44,847 bases of DNA from Rhodomicrobium udaipurense JA643 (GCF_000636015.1 NZ_JFZJ01000014.1:1-44847), one strand, 5' to 3'. Positions 8,101-19,280 are shown, counted from the first letter of the stretch. A program made the numbers and translations. Notes: generated from the sequence alone by a model not told the origin.

Positions 8101-9525
8101 ATGACGATTTCCTACGAAACGATTCACGACGACATTTCCGAGCTTCTGGCGAGCCATAACAAGGGCGCCATCAAGATCCGGGCTCTTCCCGGCGCTGAAC
8201 TTCGCGACGATTTCGCTCGCTTCGTCACGCCCGCGCAGGCGGCATGGCTCGATGCCATCAGCTGGAAGGCGAAGCCCGGCTCGCACGCTCTTCTTCCGGG
8301 TGAAACGGGGATCGCCGAAGTCATCTTCGCGCTTGGCGATGCGGAACCTTCGCCCGCTTCAGCGCTCGCGCTCGGCGCGCTGCCCGCAATCTTGCCCGAG
8401 GGCACCTACGAGCTTTCAGACTTTCCCGGCGCGCCTGAAGACGCCGTCCTTGCGTGGCTTCTCGGCGCCTACGAGTTTCGACGCTATTTCACGCGCGCAC
8501 CGAAGCCCATCCGCGCGCTCGTGCTTCCCGAAGGCGTCGACCGCGCGGCGGTGATCGCCCGAGCGCAGGCCGTGTGGTTCGCGCGCGAACTTATCAACGT
8601 CCCCGCCAACGATCTCGGCCCGTCCGACCTCGCGGACGCGTTCGCGAGCATGGCGCGCGTCTTCAAGGCCGAGGTGAAAATCCTTCGCGGCGCAGCGTTC
8701 CTCGAAAAGAACTTTCCGCTTCTGCAAACCGTCGGGCGCGCCTCCACGCGCGAGCCGTGCCTTGCCGAACTCCATTGGGGCAACACGAAGCACCCCAAGG
8801 TGACGCTCGTCGGCAAGGGCATCTGCTTCGATACCGGCGGCCTCGACATCAAGCCATCGCCCGCAATGGCGCTGATGAAAAAGGATATGGGCGGCGCGGC
8901 GAGCGTGATCGCTCTCGGCGCGATGATTATGGCCGCGAAGCTGCCGGTGCGGCTGCGCGTTCTCGTGCCCACCGCCGACAACAACATTTCCGGCAACGCA
9001 TTCCGGCCGGGCGACATCATCAAGAGCCGCGCAGGCGTCACGGTCGAGATCGGCAACACCGACGCGGAAGGCCGCCTCGTTCTGGCCGACGCGCTGGCCT
9101 ATGCCGACGAGGACGGCCCGGATCTGATGATCGACATGGCGACGCTGACCGGCGCGGCGCGCGTTGCGCTCGGCCCGGATCTGCCGCCGTTCTACACCGA
9201 AGACGAAGACCTCGCCGCCGCCGTCTACAAGGCGGGCGCGCATGTTGGCGATCCGTTGTGGCGGCTGCCGTTCTGGATGCCCTACGACCGCGACCTCAAG
9301 AGCAAGGTCGCCGACGTGAACCACATTTCGAACAGCCCGCTAGCCGGATCGATCACGGCGGCGCTGTTCCTGAAGCGCTTCGTGAAGAACGCGAAACGTT
9401 ATGTGCACCTCGATATTTTCGGCTGGACGCCGCGCGCATTGCCCGGCAAGCCGATGGGAGGCGAGCCGCAAGGCGCGCGTGCCTTGTTCGAGGTGATCCG
9501 CAACGAATATGGGAGAGGCGCATGA
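8101..9525 (+). CDS. M17 family leucyl aminopeptidase
   Basis: A 474-residue cytosolic dinuclear-metal aminopeptidase that removes N-terminal residues, especially Leu, from peptides. The family signature NTDAEGRL is at residues 319-326, providing metal ligands and the bicarbonate-site Arg. The upstream GKGICFDTGGLDIKPS and MKKDMGGAA segments carry the metal-binding Lys and Asp residues. The N-terminal domain (to about residue 170) is divergent, as in many alphaproteobacterial members, so I do not assign PepA or PepB. The gene overlaps the NlpC/P60 gene by ATGA, implying translational coupling. A perfect inverted repeat sits immediately upstream. Confidence 0.93.
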   Translation: MTISYETIHDDISELLASHNKGAIKIRALPGAELRDDFARFVTPAQAAWLDAISWKAKPGSHALLPGETGIAEVIFALGDAEPSPASALALGALPAILPEGTYELSDFPGAPEDAVLAWLLGAYEFRRYFTRAPKPIRALVLPEGVDRAAVIARAQAVWFARELINVPANDLGPSDLADAFASMARVFKAEVKILRGAAFLEKNFPLLQTVGRASTREPCLAELHWGNTKHPKVTLVGKGICFDTGGLDIKPSPAMALMKKDMGGAASVIALGAMIMAAKLPVRLRVLVPTADNNISGNAFRPGDIIKSRAGVTVEIGNTDAEGRLVLADALAYADEDGPDLMIDMATLTGAARVALGPDLPPFYTEDEDLAAAVYKAGAHVGDPLWRLPFWMPYDRDLKSKVADVNHISNSPLAGSITAALFLKRFVKNAKRYVHLDIFGWTPRALPGKPMGGEPQGARALFEVIRNEYGRGA

Positions 9526-10874
9526 CACAGCTCGATCCTCGCCTTCACGCTTACCGGGAAGACCTCGCCGCCGCATCGCTGCAAGACCGCGTGCGCGCGC
9601 AACGCTACGTTCAGGGCGAAGTGCGCCAGGTTGCCGCGCCATCCGCGCCCGTGCGTGTCGCGCCGAAATTTGAAGCCGAGCAGGCAACCGAGGCGCTGTC
9701 CGGCGAACTCGCGACGCTCTATGAGGTGCGCGACGGGTTCGGCTGGGTTCAGCTTCATGAAGACGGTTATGTCGGCTACATGCCGCTCGACGCGCTGTCG
9801 TCGCTGGTCGAGGACAACACGCACCGCGTGAGTGCGCGCCTCACCTATCTCTATCCCATCCCGGACATGAAGCGCCCGCCGATCACGAAGCTGAGCTTCT
9901 CGACGACGGTGCTGCCGATCAGCCGCGCGGATGGCCGCTTCCTTGAGCTATCGCGCGGCGGCTTCATTTTCGCCGACCATCTGGTCGGCATCCGCGAGCG
10001 CGCGCGGGACTTCGTGCGGGTAGCCGAGCGCATGGTCGGTGTGCCCTATCTCTGGGGCGGCAAAACGACGCTCGGAATCGACTGTTCGGGCCTCGTGCAG
10101 GTTTCGTTGCAGGCGGCAGGCGTGCATTGCCTGCGCGATACCGACATGCAGATGGCGAGCCTCGGCGAGGCGCTCGATCCGAACAACCTCGACGCCATCC
10201 AACGCGGTGACTTGATCTTCTGGAAAGGCCATGTCGCCATCGCGCAATCGCCGGACTGGATGATCCATGCGAGCGGCCATCACATGGAAGTTGTGGTGGA
10301 GCAGATCCGGCGCGCCGTGGAACGCTACGCCGAGGCGGGAAGCCCGGTGCTCGGGATCATCCGTCCGAACCTTGAAGCAAAGGCAGCGCCCGAGCCGCAG
10401 ATCGCCGCGCCATCCGAAAACGCTCGGGCACAGGCCGCGGCACCGGCGCAACCCGTACAGGCCGCAGCGCCGACGCAGGCGCAACCCGCACGGGCCGCGC
10501 CACAGGGTAACCGACCGGCTCAGGCATCCCCTGCTGCGGGTGCTCCCGCGGCTCCAGCGCCTGCGGCCCCGGCTCGGCCCGCTCCAACTCCGGCGCAAGC
10601 GCAACAACGCCCTGCAACAGCACCTTCATCGCCTTCACCGACACCGCCTTCACCGGCCCGGAGCGAGAGGCAACGCGCTGCACTGACGCAAGCAGTAGCC
10701 CCTCAGGCGTCGACTCAGGCAGCGGAAGCGCATGCCCCTTCGGCTCAAACGCAGCTCGAAACAGCCGCCAAGCGCGCGGCACAGGAACTCGCGCGACGCA
10801 CGCCGCAGGACGCCGCGAGGCCGGCGCAGAGCGCAGACCCGCGCGCGCCACGCACTCAAAAAGACGGCGCGTAA
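9522..10874 (+). CDS. SH3/NlpC-P60 family peptidoglycan hydrolase with low-complexity tail
   Basis: Residues to about 145 look like bacterial SH3 domains (LYEVRDGFGWVQLHEDGYVGYM), followed by an NlpC/P60 cysteine peptidase domain to about 280. The catalytic Cys is 188 in GIDCSGLV and His is 237 in KGHVAIA. Such enzymes cut within peptide stems of murein or murein peptides. From about 285 to 450 the protein is an Ala/Pro/Gln-rich tail, which is not part of the usual family (about 280 residues). No signal peptide is visible, so it may act on recycled murein peptides in the cytoplasm; pairing with an aminopeptidase by a 4-base overlap fits peptide recycling. The start is ATG 9522, after GGGAGAGGC. 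Confidence 0.9.
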   Translation: MTQLDPRLHAYREDLAAASLQDRVRAQRYVQGEVRQVAAPSAPVRVAPKFEAEQATEALSGELATLYEVRDGFGWVQLHEDGYVGYMPLDALSSLVEDNTHRVSARLTYLYPIPDMKRPPITKLSFSTTVLPISRADGRFLELSRGGFIFADHLVGIRERARDFVRVAERMVGVPYLWGGKTTLGIDCSGLVQVSLQAAGVHCLRDTDMQMASLGEALDPNNLDAIQRGDLIFWKGHVAIAQSPDWMIHASGHHMEVVVEQIRRAVERYAEAGSPVLGIIRPNLEAKAAPEPQIAAPSENARAQAAAPAQPVQAAAPTQAQPARAAPQGNRPAQASPAAGAPAAPAPAAPARPAPTPAQAQQRPATAPSSPSPTPPSPARSERQRAALTQAVAPQASTQAAEAHAPSAQTQLETAAKRAAQELARRTPQDAARPAQSADPRAPRTQKDGA

Positions 10875-10880
10875 GGCGCG

Positions 10881-10906
10881 ACCGGCCAAGAGTGCGCGCC
10901 GGTTTT
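10881..10906 (+). terminator. Probable rho-independent terminator of the pepM17-nlpC unit
   Basis: ACCGGC and GCCGGT form a perfect 6-bp stem with an 11-base loop, and the 3' arm runs into TTTT. It starts six bases after the stop of the NlpC/P60 gene. The short stem and long loop make it moderate. Confidence 0.5.
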
Positions 10907-10954
10907 AGTCACAAGCCGCGCAGCACCTCCGCGGGCACCGCAGCTGCGGGCGCG

Positions 10955-11728
10955 TCAGAACACCGGGAACGGGAAGTATTTCGCGTTGATCTTCGCGTAG
11001 GTGCCGTCCTTAACGATGCCGTCGAGAGCGTCGTTGAAGCGCTTCACCAACGCGTCATCGCCCTTCCGCAGCGCGATGCCCACGCCTGAGCCGAAATACG
11101 CTTCGTCGGCGAGTTCCGTCGGCGCGATCTCGCAGCACTGGCCCTCGGGCGACTTCAGCCAATCATAAACGGCGAGTTTGTCGTACAGCACGTAATCCAC
11201 GCGCCCGGCCGAGAGGTCGCGATAGGCGTCGGCCACGGTGTTGTAAAGCCGCACGATGGAGCGATGATATTTGTCTTCGAGGAAGGCGGAATGGTTCGTC
11301 GCCGTCTGCACGCCCACGGGCTTGCCGGTCAACGCTTTCGGCGAAACGTCCTTCGCGTCGAAGCCCTTGCGCACCACGAACACACTCGGCGAGCGGTAAT
11401 AGGGCTTGGTGAAAGCCACCACGTTCTTGCGGTCTTCGGTGATGTTGAGCGATGCGACGATGGCGTCATATTTCTTCGCGAGCAGCGACGGAACGATGCC
11501 GTCCCAATCCTGCTCGACGATCTCGCACTCGGTCTGCATCTTGGCGCATAGCGCCTTCGCGATATCGACGTCGAAGCCCGTCACCTCTCCGCTTGCATCG
11601 ATGATGCTGAAGGGCGGGTTCGTACCCTCGGTCGCGATGCGGATTTTCGTTTGGGCGGAGGCGGTGAGCGGCAGAAGGCAAGCGAGGCAGACAAGCGCCA
11701 GAAGGCGCGTGAGAGGGGCTTTGACCAT
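10955..11728 (-). CDS. Amino-acid-type ABC transporter substrate-binding protein (SBP_bac_3)
   Basis: A 257-residue periplasmic binding protein of the polar amino acid cluster. Residues 1-25 form a signal peptide ending TASAQ. The opening TEGTNPPFSIIDASGEVTGFDVDIAKAL is diagnostic. Arg100 in NITEDRK and Asp183 in YVLYDK occupy the positions that bind the alpha-carboxylate and alpha-amino groups in HisJ/ArgT, so an amino acid ligand, perhaps basic, is likely. It is the last of four co-directional ABC genes; the HisP-like ATPase gene ends 16 bases upstream. No HisM/HisQ-type permease gene is adjacent, which is unusual for this class. Confidence 0.92.
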   Translation of the reverse strand: MVKAPLTRLLALVCLACLLPLTASAQTKIRIATEGTNPPFSIIDASGEVTGFDVDIAKALCAKMQTECEIVEQDWDGIVPSLLAKKYDAIVASLNITEDRKNVVAFTKPYYRSPSVFVVRKGFDAKDVSPKALTGKPVGVQTATNHSAFLEDKYHRSIVRLYNTVADAYRDLSAGRVDYVLYDKLAVYDWLKSPEGQCCEIAPTELADEAYFGSGVGIALRKGDDALVKRFNDALDGIVKDGTYAKINAKYFPFPVF

Positions 11729-11744
11729 GGTTTTCGCCGGGCGG

Positions 11745-12545
11745 TTAGAGTCCGTTGCTCTCTAACGTAGGCAGCGGAGTTTCGCGCGTAAAGCCGCCTG
11801 CCCGGAAAGCTTCGAGGAATTGAACGAGGCGCGGGCTTCGCGGCGCGGAAAACAGGTCTACCGATGGGCCTTCCTCCTCGATGCGGCCATCGGCGAGAAA
11901 CAGCGTGCGAGACGACACGTCGCGGGCGAACGCCATTTCATGAGTCACGATGACGAGCGTGCGCCCCTCATCCGCGAGCCGCCGGATCACCGCCAGCACC
12001 TCACCCACGAGTTCGGGGTCTAGCGCGGATGTCGGCTCGTCGAACAGGATCGCGTCCGGGTGGACGGCGAGCGCGCGGGCGATGGCGGCGCGCTGCTGTT
12101 GCCCGCCGGACAATTCGGCTGGGTAAGCGTCGGCGCGGTGCGCGAGGCCCACCTTCTTCAACAGGGCGTGCGCTTCCTCGATGGCCTCGGCGCGCGGGCG
12201 GCCATGCACATGCACCGGCGCTTCGATCACATTGCCGAGCACCGTCATATGATGCCAGAGGTTGAAGCCCTGGAACACCATGGCGACGCGGCGGCGCAAC
12301 CGCTCCACCTGCCGCGCGTCGGGCTTCCGGCCCGGCTCGATGCGCACATGCTCGCCGCCCGCGACGATCTCGCCCGCGTCCGGCGTCTCCAGCAGATTGA
12401 GGCAGCGCAGGAACGTGCTCTTGCCGGAGCCGGACGAACCAATGATCGAAATCACCTCGCCCTTTTCGGCGGCGACCGAAACGCCCTTCAGCACCTGCGC
12501 GGCGCCGAAACTCTTGGTGATGCCTCGCGCTTCGAGTGCGATCAT
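11745..12545 (-). CDS. HisP/GlnQ-like ABC transporter ATP-binding protein
   Basis: A 266-residue cytoplasmic ATPase of the polar amino acid uptake family. Walker A is GSSGSGKST (Lys42), the signature is LSGGQQQRAAIARALA, and Walker B is AILFDEPTSALDP. The segment PDARQVERLRRRVAMVFQGFNLW is typical of HisP-type proteins, which carry an insertion here for binding histidine-type permeases. ATG 12545 follows the stop of the preceding ATPase gene by 11 bases and its own stop is 16 bases before the binding-protein gene. Its cognate permeases are not in the window. Confidence 0.93.
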   Translation of the reverse strand: MIALEARGITKSFGAAQVLKGVSVAAEKGEVISIIGSSGSGKSTFLRCLNLLETPDAGEIVAGGEHVRIEPGRKPDARQVERLRRRVAMVFQGFNLWHHMTVLGNVIEAPVHVHGRPRAEAIEEAHALLKKVGLAHRADAYPAELSGGQQQRAAIARALAVHPDAILFDEPTSALDPELVGEVLAVIRRLADEGRTLVIVTHEMAFARDVSSRTLFLADGRIEEEGPSVDLFSAPRSPRLVQFLEAFRAGGFTRETPLPTLESNGL

Positions 12546-12556
12546 GCGAGCCGTCC

Positions 12557-13882
12557 TTATGCCGGATTGTCGAGACTGATCATCCCCGTCTCGCCGTCAT
12601 AGGCAAGCACTTCTGCATAGCGCGCCCAGTTGATGACGGTGTGAAGCGTGCGCTCGGCATCGTCCTCCGGCATGTTGTCTTCAAGCTCGTCCTGGAAGCG
12701 GATGATCGAGGCGCGGCGGCTCGAACGCTCCTCAAGGATGCGCCGGATATGAGCCACGAGCGGCACATAGGCGAGAAGATGCTGCGCGAACTGCGCCTTG
12801 CGTTCGTCGACGCCCGCATCCACGAAGCGGCGACCCGCGTCGGTGATCTTGAGATCGCCCTCAGCGAGTTCGGCAAAGCGCAGCAGTTGCAGCGTCTCGG
12901 CGGCGGGGAAAAGCTCGTCCACCTCCATTTGCGCGCGCTCGGCGAGCGGCGGCAGGTCGGCGCGGCCGTTGAAGGGCGGCTCGGCGAGCGTTTCGAGCAA
13001 GCCCGCGAGCGTGTTCGTGGACACATCGGGCAGGCTCATGTTGATGCCGGTGCCGGGGAATATGCCTTCGCCGCGCGCGGGTGTGGCCGTGGGCTTGGCG
13101 GTCATGCGGGCGTAGATGTCGTCCACCATGGCGCGGAAGGCGGGGTCCACGCGGTTTCGCGGCTGCGGCAGGTTCACCTTGATTTCGGCGATGACGCGGC
13201 CCGGGTTCGACGAGAAGACGAGGATGCGATCGCTCATCAGCACCGCTTCCTCGATGTTGTGCGTGACGAGAAGGATAGACTTTATCGGCATGCGGGCTTC
13301 CACCCACAGGTCGAGAAGGTCGGTGCGGAGCGTCTCGGCCGTCAGCACGTCGAGCGCGGAGAAGGGCTCGTCCATCAGCAGCACCTTCGGATCGACGACG
13401 AGCGCGCGCGCAAGGCCGACGCGCTGGCGCATGCCGCCGGAAAGCTCCTTCGGATAGGCGCTCTCGAAGCCATCAAGGCCGATCAGGTCGATGGCCGCCA
13501 GCGCGCGCTTCTTGCGCTCCTCTGCCCTGACGCCTTGCGCTTCGAGACCGATTTCCACGTTCTCCTGCACGGTGAGCCACGGGAACAAAGCGAAGCTCTG
13601 GAAGACCATCGCAAGGCCGTCGGCAGGGCCGTCCACGCGCTTGCCTTCGACCGAGACTTCGCCCTCGCTCGGCGTGAGGAGGCCGGAAATGATGCGGAGC
13701 AACGTGGATTTGCCGGAGCCGGAGCGCCCCAGCAGCGCGACGATTTCGCCGTTGTAGAGCGAGAGGTTCACGTTCTCCAGCACGACGAGGTTGCTGCTCG
13801 TCCCGCGCTTGTAGAAGTGGCGGACGTTTTGCACGGCGACGAGCGGCGTGCGGCCGTTGCTGCGCGGCGTGACAACTCCCAT
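12557..13882 (-). CDS. NitT/TauT-type ABC ATPase with AAA-associated C-terminal domain
   Basis: Of the 441 residues, 1-260 are an ABC ATPase of the nitrate/sulfonate/bicarbonate group: Walker A LGRSGSGKST (Lys59), signature LSGGMRQR at 146-153, and Walker B VLLMDEP at 166-172. From about 290 to 435 there is an AAA-associated C-terminal domain (PF09821-like), a winged-helix-like module often fused to or adjacent to such ATPases. ATG 13882 has an excellent AGAGGAGGGGG site; an open frame continues far upstream but overlaps the permease gene. The duplicated permease ends 35 bases upstream, so the two form a transporter for an unidentified, probably anionic, substrate. Confidence 0.9.
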   Translation of the reverse strand: MGVVTPRSNGRTPLVAVQNVRHFYKRGTSSNLVVLENVNLSLYNGEIVALLGRSGSGKSTLLRIISGLLTPSEGEVSVEGKRVDGPADGLAMVFQSFALFPWLTVQENVEIGLEAQGVRAEERKKRALAAIDLIGLDGFESAYPKELSGGMRQRVGLARALVVDPKVLLMDEPFSALDVLTAETLRTDLLDLWVEARMPIKSILLVTHNIEEAVLMSDRILVFSSNPGRVIAEIKVNLPQPRNRVDPAFRAMVDDIYARMTAKPTATPARGEGIFPGTGINMSLPDVSTNTLAGLLETLAEPPFNGRADLPPLAERAQMEVDELFPAAETLQLLRFAELAEGDLKITDAGRRFVDAGVDERKAQFAQHLLAYVPLVAHIRRILEERSSRRASIIRFQDELEDNMPEDDAERTLHTVINWARYAEVLAYDGETGMISLDNPA

Positions 13883-13917
13883 GGCCCCCTCCTCTTTTCT
13901 AAGGTGTCGCTTCAGAT

Positions 13918-15669
13918 TCAGATGCGAAGACGGCGGTCGGCATAAGCATACAGCCGTCGCCACAAGACGCGGTTGAGCGCGACGACGAACACCGACATCA
14001 CGCCCACACCCAGCACGACACGGTGGAAATCGCCCGCGGCGGTCGCATCCGCGATATAGGCGCCGAGGCCCTGCGCCTCCACCTTCGTATCGCCCCAGCT
14101 CACCGCTTCGGCCACAATGCTCGCGTTCCACGAGCCGCCCGACGCCGTTAGCGCGCCGGTCACGTAGTAGGGCAAGATCGAGGGCAACATCACCTTGCGC
14201 CACCAGAGCCAACCCTTCAGGCGATAAAGCTCCGACGCCTCGCCGAGATCGCGCGGGAATACGCTCGCCCCGGCGATGACGTTGAACAGGATATACCACT
14301 GCGTGCCGAGGATGATGAGCGGCGAGAGCCAGATGTTCGGATCGAGCTTCCACGCGACGATACCCATCACCACGAAGGGAAACAGCACGTTCGCCGGGAA
14401 GGCCGCGAGAAATTGCGCCAGCGGCTGGATGCGCTCGGCGAGTTTCGGCCGCAAGCCGATGTAGACGCCGACCGGCACCCATATGAGGCTGGCGATGGCG
14501 ATCAGCACCATTACGCGTATGAAGGTGATGCAGCCGTCCGTCACCGCTTGCACCACGTCGGACCAGCCGAGCGTTGCGCGGACATAGCTGTAGATCGACC
14601 ACGCAGCCCACACGACAACCGCCGCCAGCACGATATTGAACAGGATGTCGAGCGCCCGGCCCGCCGTCTTCCCGATCCGAGGCTCGGGAGCATGGCGCGA
14701 TAGCGTGCTGACCCCGCCACCGAACAAGCCCGCGATCCTGCCCAGAAGGCCGTTCACGGCCTGGATCAGCCGCGTCCGGCGCAGCAGGTTCAGCACCCAC
14801 GATTCGGGCGGGTTCTGCGATGCGACGAGTTCCACGCGGAACTTGTCGGACCAGGCCACAATGGGCCGGAACAGAAGCTGGTCGTACAGGACGATGACCA
14901 CGCCCATCGCGCCGACCGCCCACGCCACCGCGCCGATGTTCTTCTGCTCAATGGCGAGCGCGATATAGGAGCCAATGCCCGGCAGCGTGACGGTGGTGTC
15001 GCCGACCGAGATCGCTTCGGACGCCACGACGAAGAACCAGCCGCCCGACATCGACATCATCATGTTCCAGACGAGGCCTGGCGTCGCGAACGGCACTTCG
15101 AGCTTCCAGAACCGCTGCCACGGCGTGAGGCGGAATTGCTCCGTCACCTCTTCGAGGTCGCGCGGCACGGTCTTAAGCGACTGGTAGAACGAGAACGTCA
15201 TGTTCCACGCCTGACTCGTGAAGATCGCGAAGATGGCCGCGAGTTCCGCGCCGATCTGGCTGCCGGGGAACAGGTTCAGGAAGAAGACCACGGTGAAGGT
15301 GAGGAAGCCCAGCACCGGCACCGATTGCAGGATGTCGAGCGCGGGAATGATGACGCGTTCGGCCTTGCGGCTCTTGGCGGCGAGCGGCGCGACGATGAAC
15401 GTGAACAGGAGCGAGAAGCCCAGCGCCGCGAACATGCGAAGCGTCGTCAGCAGCGCGTATTGCGGCAGGTTCGCCGGATCGAGCGAGACGGGGTTCGCGG
15501 CAAGCCCCGTCAGCGGTTGCTGCATGGTCTTTGCGCCGTGCGCCATCGCGACGAGCACCGCGCCAAGCGCAAGAAACACAACCACGTCGTAGCGGTTCGG
15601 CCACGCCTGCGCGACGGTTGCGGAAATATTGGCGATACGGCGGTTGCCGGCAAACTGGGGCATCGTCAT
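13918..15669 (-). CDS. Duplicated ABC transporter permease (two fused permease domains, COG4986-like)
   Basis: The 583-residue inner-membrane protein contains two consecutive binding-protein-dependent permease domains. Each has its own EAA-type loop that docks on the ATPase: around residues 171-193 (DLEEVTEQFRLTPWQRFWKL) and 474-496 (DLGEASELYRLKGWLWWRKV). A linker of charged residues spans about 270-335. This fused arrangement is known from uncharacterised anion transport systems. One such protein can serve in place of a permease dimer. I prefer ATG 15669, with GAGG upstream, to ATG 15699, which directly abuts a hairpin. No NMT1/TauA-type binding protein gene is nearby. Confidence 0.88.
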   Translation of the reverse strand: MTMPQFAGNRRIANISATVAQAWPNRYDVVVFLALGAVLVAMAHGAKTMQQPLTGLAANPVSLDPANLPQYALLTTLRMFAALGFSLLFTFIVAPLAAKSRKAERVIIPALDILQSVPVLGFLTFTVVFFLNLFPGSQIGAELAAIFAIFTSQAWNMTFSFYQSLKTVPRDLEEVTEQFRLTPWQRFWKLEVPFATPGLVWNMMMSMSGGWFFVVASEAISVGDTTVTLPGIGSYIALAIEQKNIGAVAWAVGAMGVVIVLYDQLLFRPIVAWSDKFRVELVASQNPPESWVLNLLRRTRLIQAVNGLLGRIAGLFGGGVSTLSRHAPEPRIGKTAGRALDILFNIVLAAVVVWAAWSIYSYVRATLGWSDVVQAVTDGCITFIRVMVLIAIASLIWVPVGVYIGLRPKLAERIQPLAQFLAAFPANVLFPFVVMGIVAWKLDPNIWLSPLIILGTQWYILFNVIAGASVFPRDLGEASELYRLKGWLWWRKVMLPSILPYYVTGALTASGGSWNASIVAEAVSWGDTKVEAQGLGAYIADATAAGDFHRVVLGVGVMSVFVVALNRVLWRRLYAYADRRLRI

Positions 15670-15699
15670 CGCGCGCCTCGCTTCCGTGTTTGAGGCCAT

Positions 15700-15717
15700 C
15701 GCTTCGGAAACGAAGCG
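15700..15717 (-). promoter_or_regulatory. Perfect hairpin in the leader of the duplicated permease gene
   Basis: CGCTTCG and CGAAGCG form a 7-bp perfect stem closed by a four-base loop (TTTC in the transcript sense). In the transcript, AGGAAAGGG lies upstream of the hairpin and ATG 15699 immediately follows it, so the structure may either block that start or bring the purine-rich site close to it. Confidence 0.5.
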
Positions 15718-15822
15718 ACGCCCTTTCCTGCCTTGCTTCGTTCGTTCCGCCGACCGGGGAGCCGTCAGATGATTTGCGTAGGAGGTGTCGCACACTCGCG
15801 CAAAAAGTGTGTGAAGCCGGAG

Positions 15823-15835
15823 CTTTCCTGGAAAG
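15823..15835. promoter_or_regulatory. 13-bp palindrome between divergent genes
   Basis: CTTTCC, T, GGAAAG is a perfect odd palindrome. It is midway between the divergent starts of the duplicated permease (minus) and the secreted basic protein (plus), a position typical of an operator. A second short inverted repeat, CACACT...AGTGTG, lies at 15791-15811. No regulator can be named. Confidence 0.35.
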
Positions 15836-15967
15836 GCGATGAATGCGCCGCGGCTTTCTGTCAACTCCGAAAACCTGCTGTCCGAAAGGACGCGCGACGA
15901 TGCGCGGAAACGCTGTCTTGTTGCGGCCAGAATCGCATCGCCCTGTTTGCCGCCAAGGAGAACGCTA

Positions 15968-16450
15968 GTGCAGTCTATTCGACATTTGGCGAGCCGGCTC
16001 GTCGTTGTGATCGCGGTCGCGACGGGCGCAGGGGTGTGCTGCCCGCCCCACGGAGCGTTCGCCGCGCACCGCATTGCGGCGACCATGGCGGCAACCTTGG
16101 CGGCCGATTTCGCTGATAGCGCCGCAGATGGCTTCTCGGATGCAGGCGGACCTGATTCGTTCCCCCGTGATCGCTACGCCATCCCGGTGCGCCATCGAAG
16201 GCTGACGTCCGATAGCGACAATAGCGTCGAGGAAGGAAGAAGTTTCGCCGCGCGGCTGAAGCACAAGCAGGGCCGCAACCTCACGCGCAAGAAGCGCCGC
16301 TTCCGGCAACAACAGGCATGGCTTGAGAAGCAGCGGCGCGTCATGGGACAAAAAAGGGCGGCGGCGAGGGCTCACCAATATGCGGCCGCGCGGCGTCATG
16401 CCGGAAAGCGGCATCGAAAAGCCCCGCGCAGGATTCGTCGGCTGAAATAA
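15968..16450 (+). CDS. Small secreted Arg/Lys-rich protein, unrecognised
   Basis: GTG 15968 follows an ideal AAGGAG site by seven bases and gives 160 residues. The first 30 or so look like a signal peptide (SIRHLASRLVVVIAVATGAG, ending near GAFA). The mature N-terminal half has no evident motif; the C-terminal 80 residues are extremely basic, rich in Arg, Lys, Gln and His, predicted helical, and end RRIRRLK. Such a tail could bind anionic polymers such as LPS, peptidoglycan-linked polymers or nucleic acid, but this is inference. An in-frame ATG at 15839 would add 43 residues without a ribosome site. I do not recognise a family. Confidence 0.6.
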   Translation: MQSIRHLASRLVVVIAVATGAGVCCPPHGAFAAHRIAATMAATLAADFADSAADGFSDAGGPDSFPRDRYAIPVRHRRLTSDSDNSVEEGRSFAARLKHKQGRNLTRKKRRFRQQQAWLEKQRRVMGQKRAAARAHQYAAARRHAGKRHRKAPRRIRRLK

Positions 16451-16598
16451 GGAAAGACGGCGCAGGCAGCGCTTTGTCGCTGTTCCGAGCATAGCGCGCA
16501 GATGCCGATGACCGCAGCCGCTGATTTCGCTTGAAACTTCGCGCGGGCCTCACCAAGGTTCCTTGCTCGCCGCATAGGCGTAAAGGATAAGTCGAGAC

Positions 16599-19280
<2,682 letters not shown>

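Noticed and set aside
12536-13945. 469-codon plus-strand frame opposite the ABC ATPase
   Set aside because: No motif; the minus strand has Walker A, Walker B and signature motifs in order.
16451-16598. Possible cobalamin, SAM-II or SAH riboswitch before metH
   Set aside because: I searched by eye for the B12 box and for the SAM-II core and found neither. Only weak short stems are present. A covariance-model scan would settle it.
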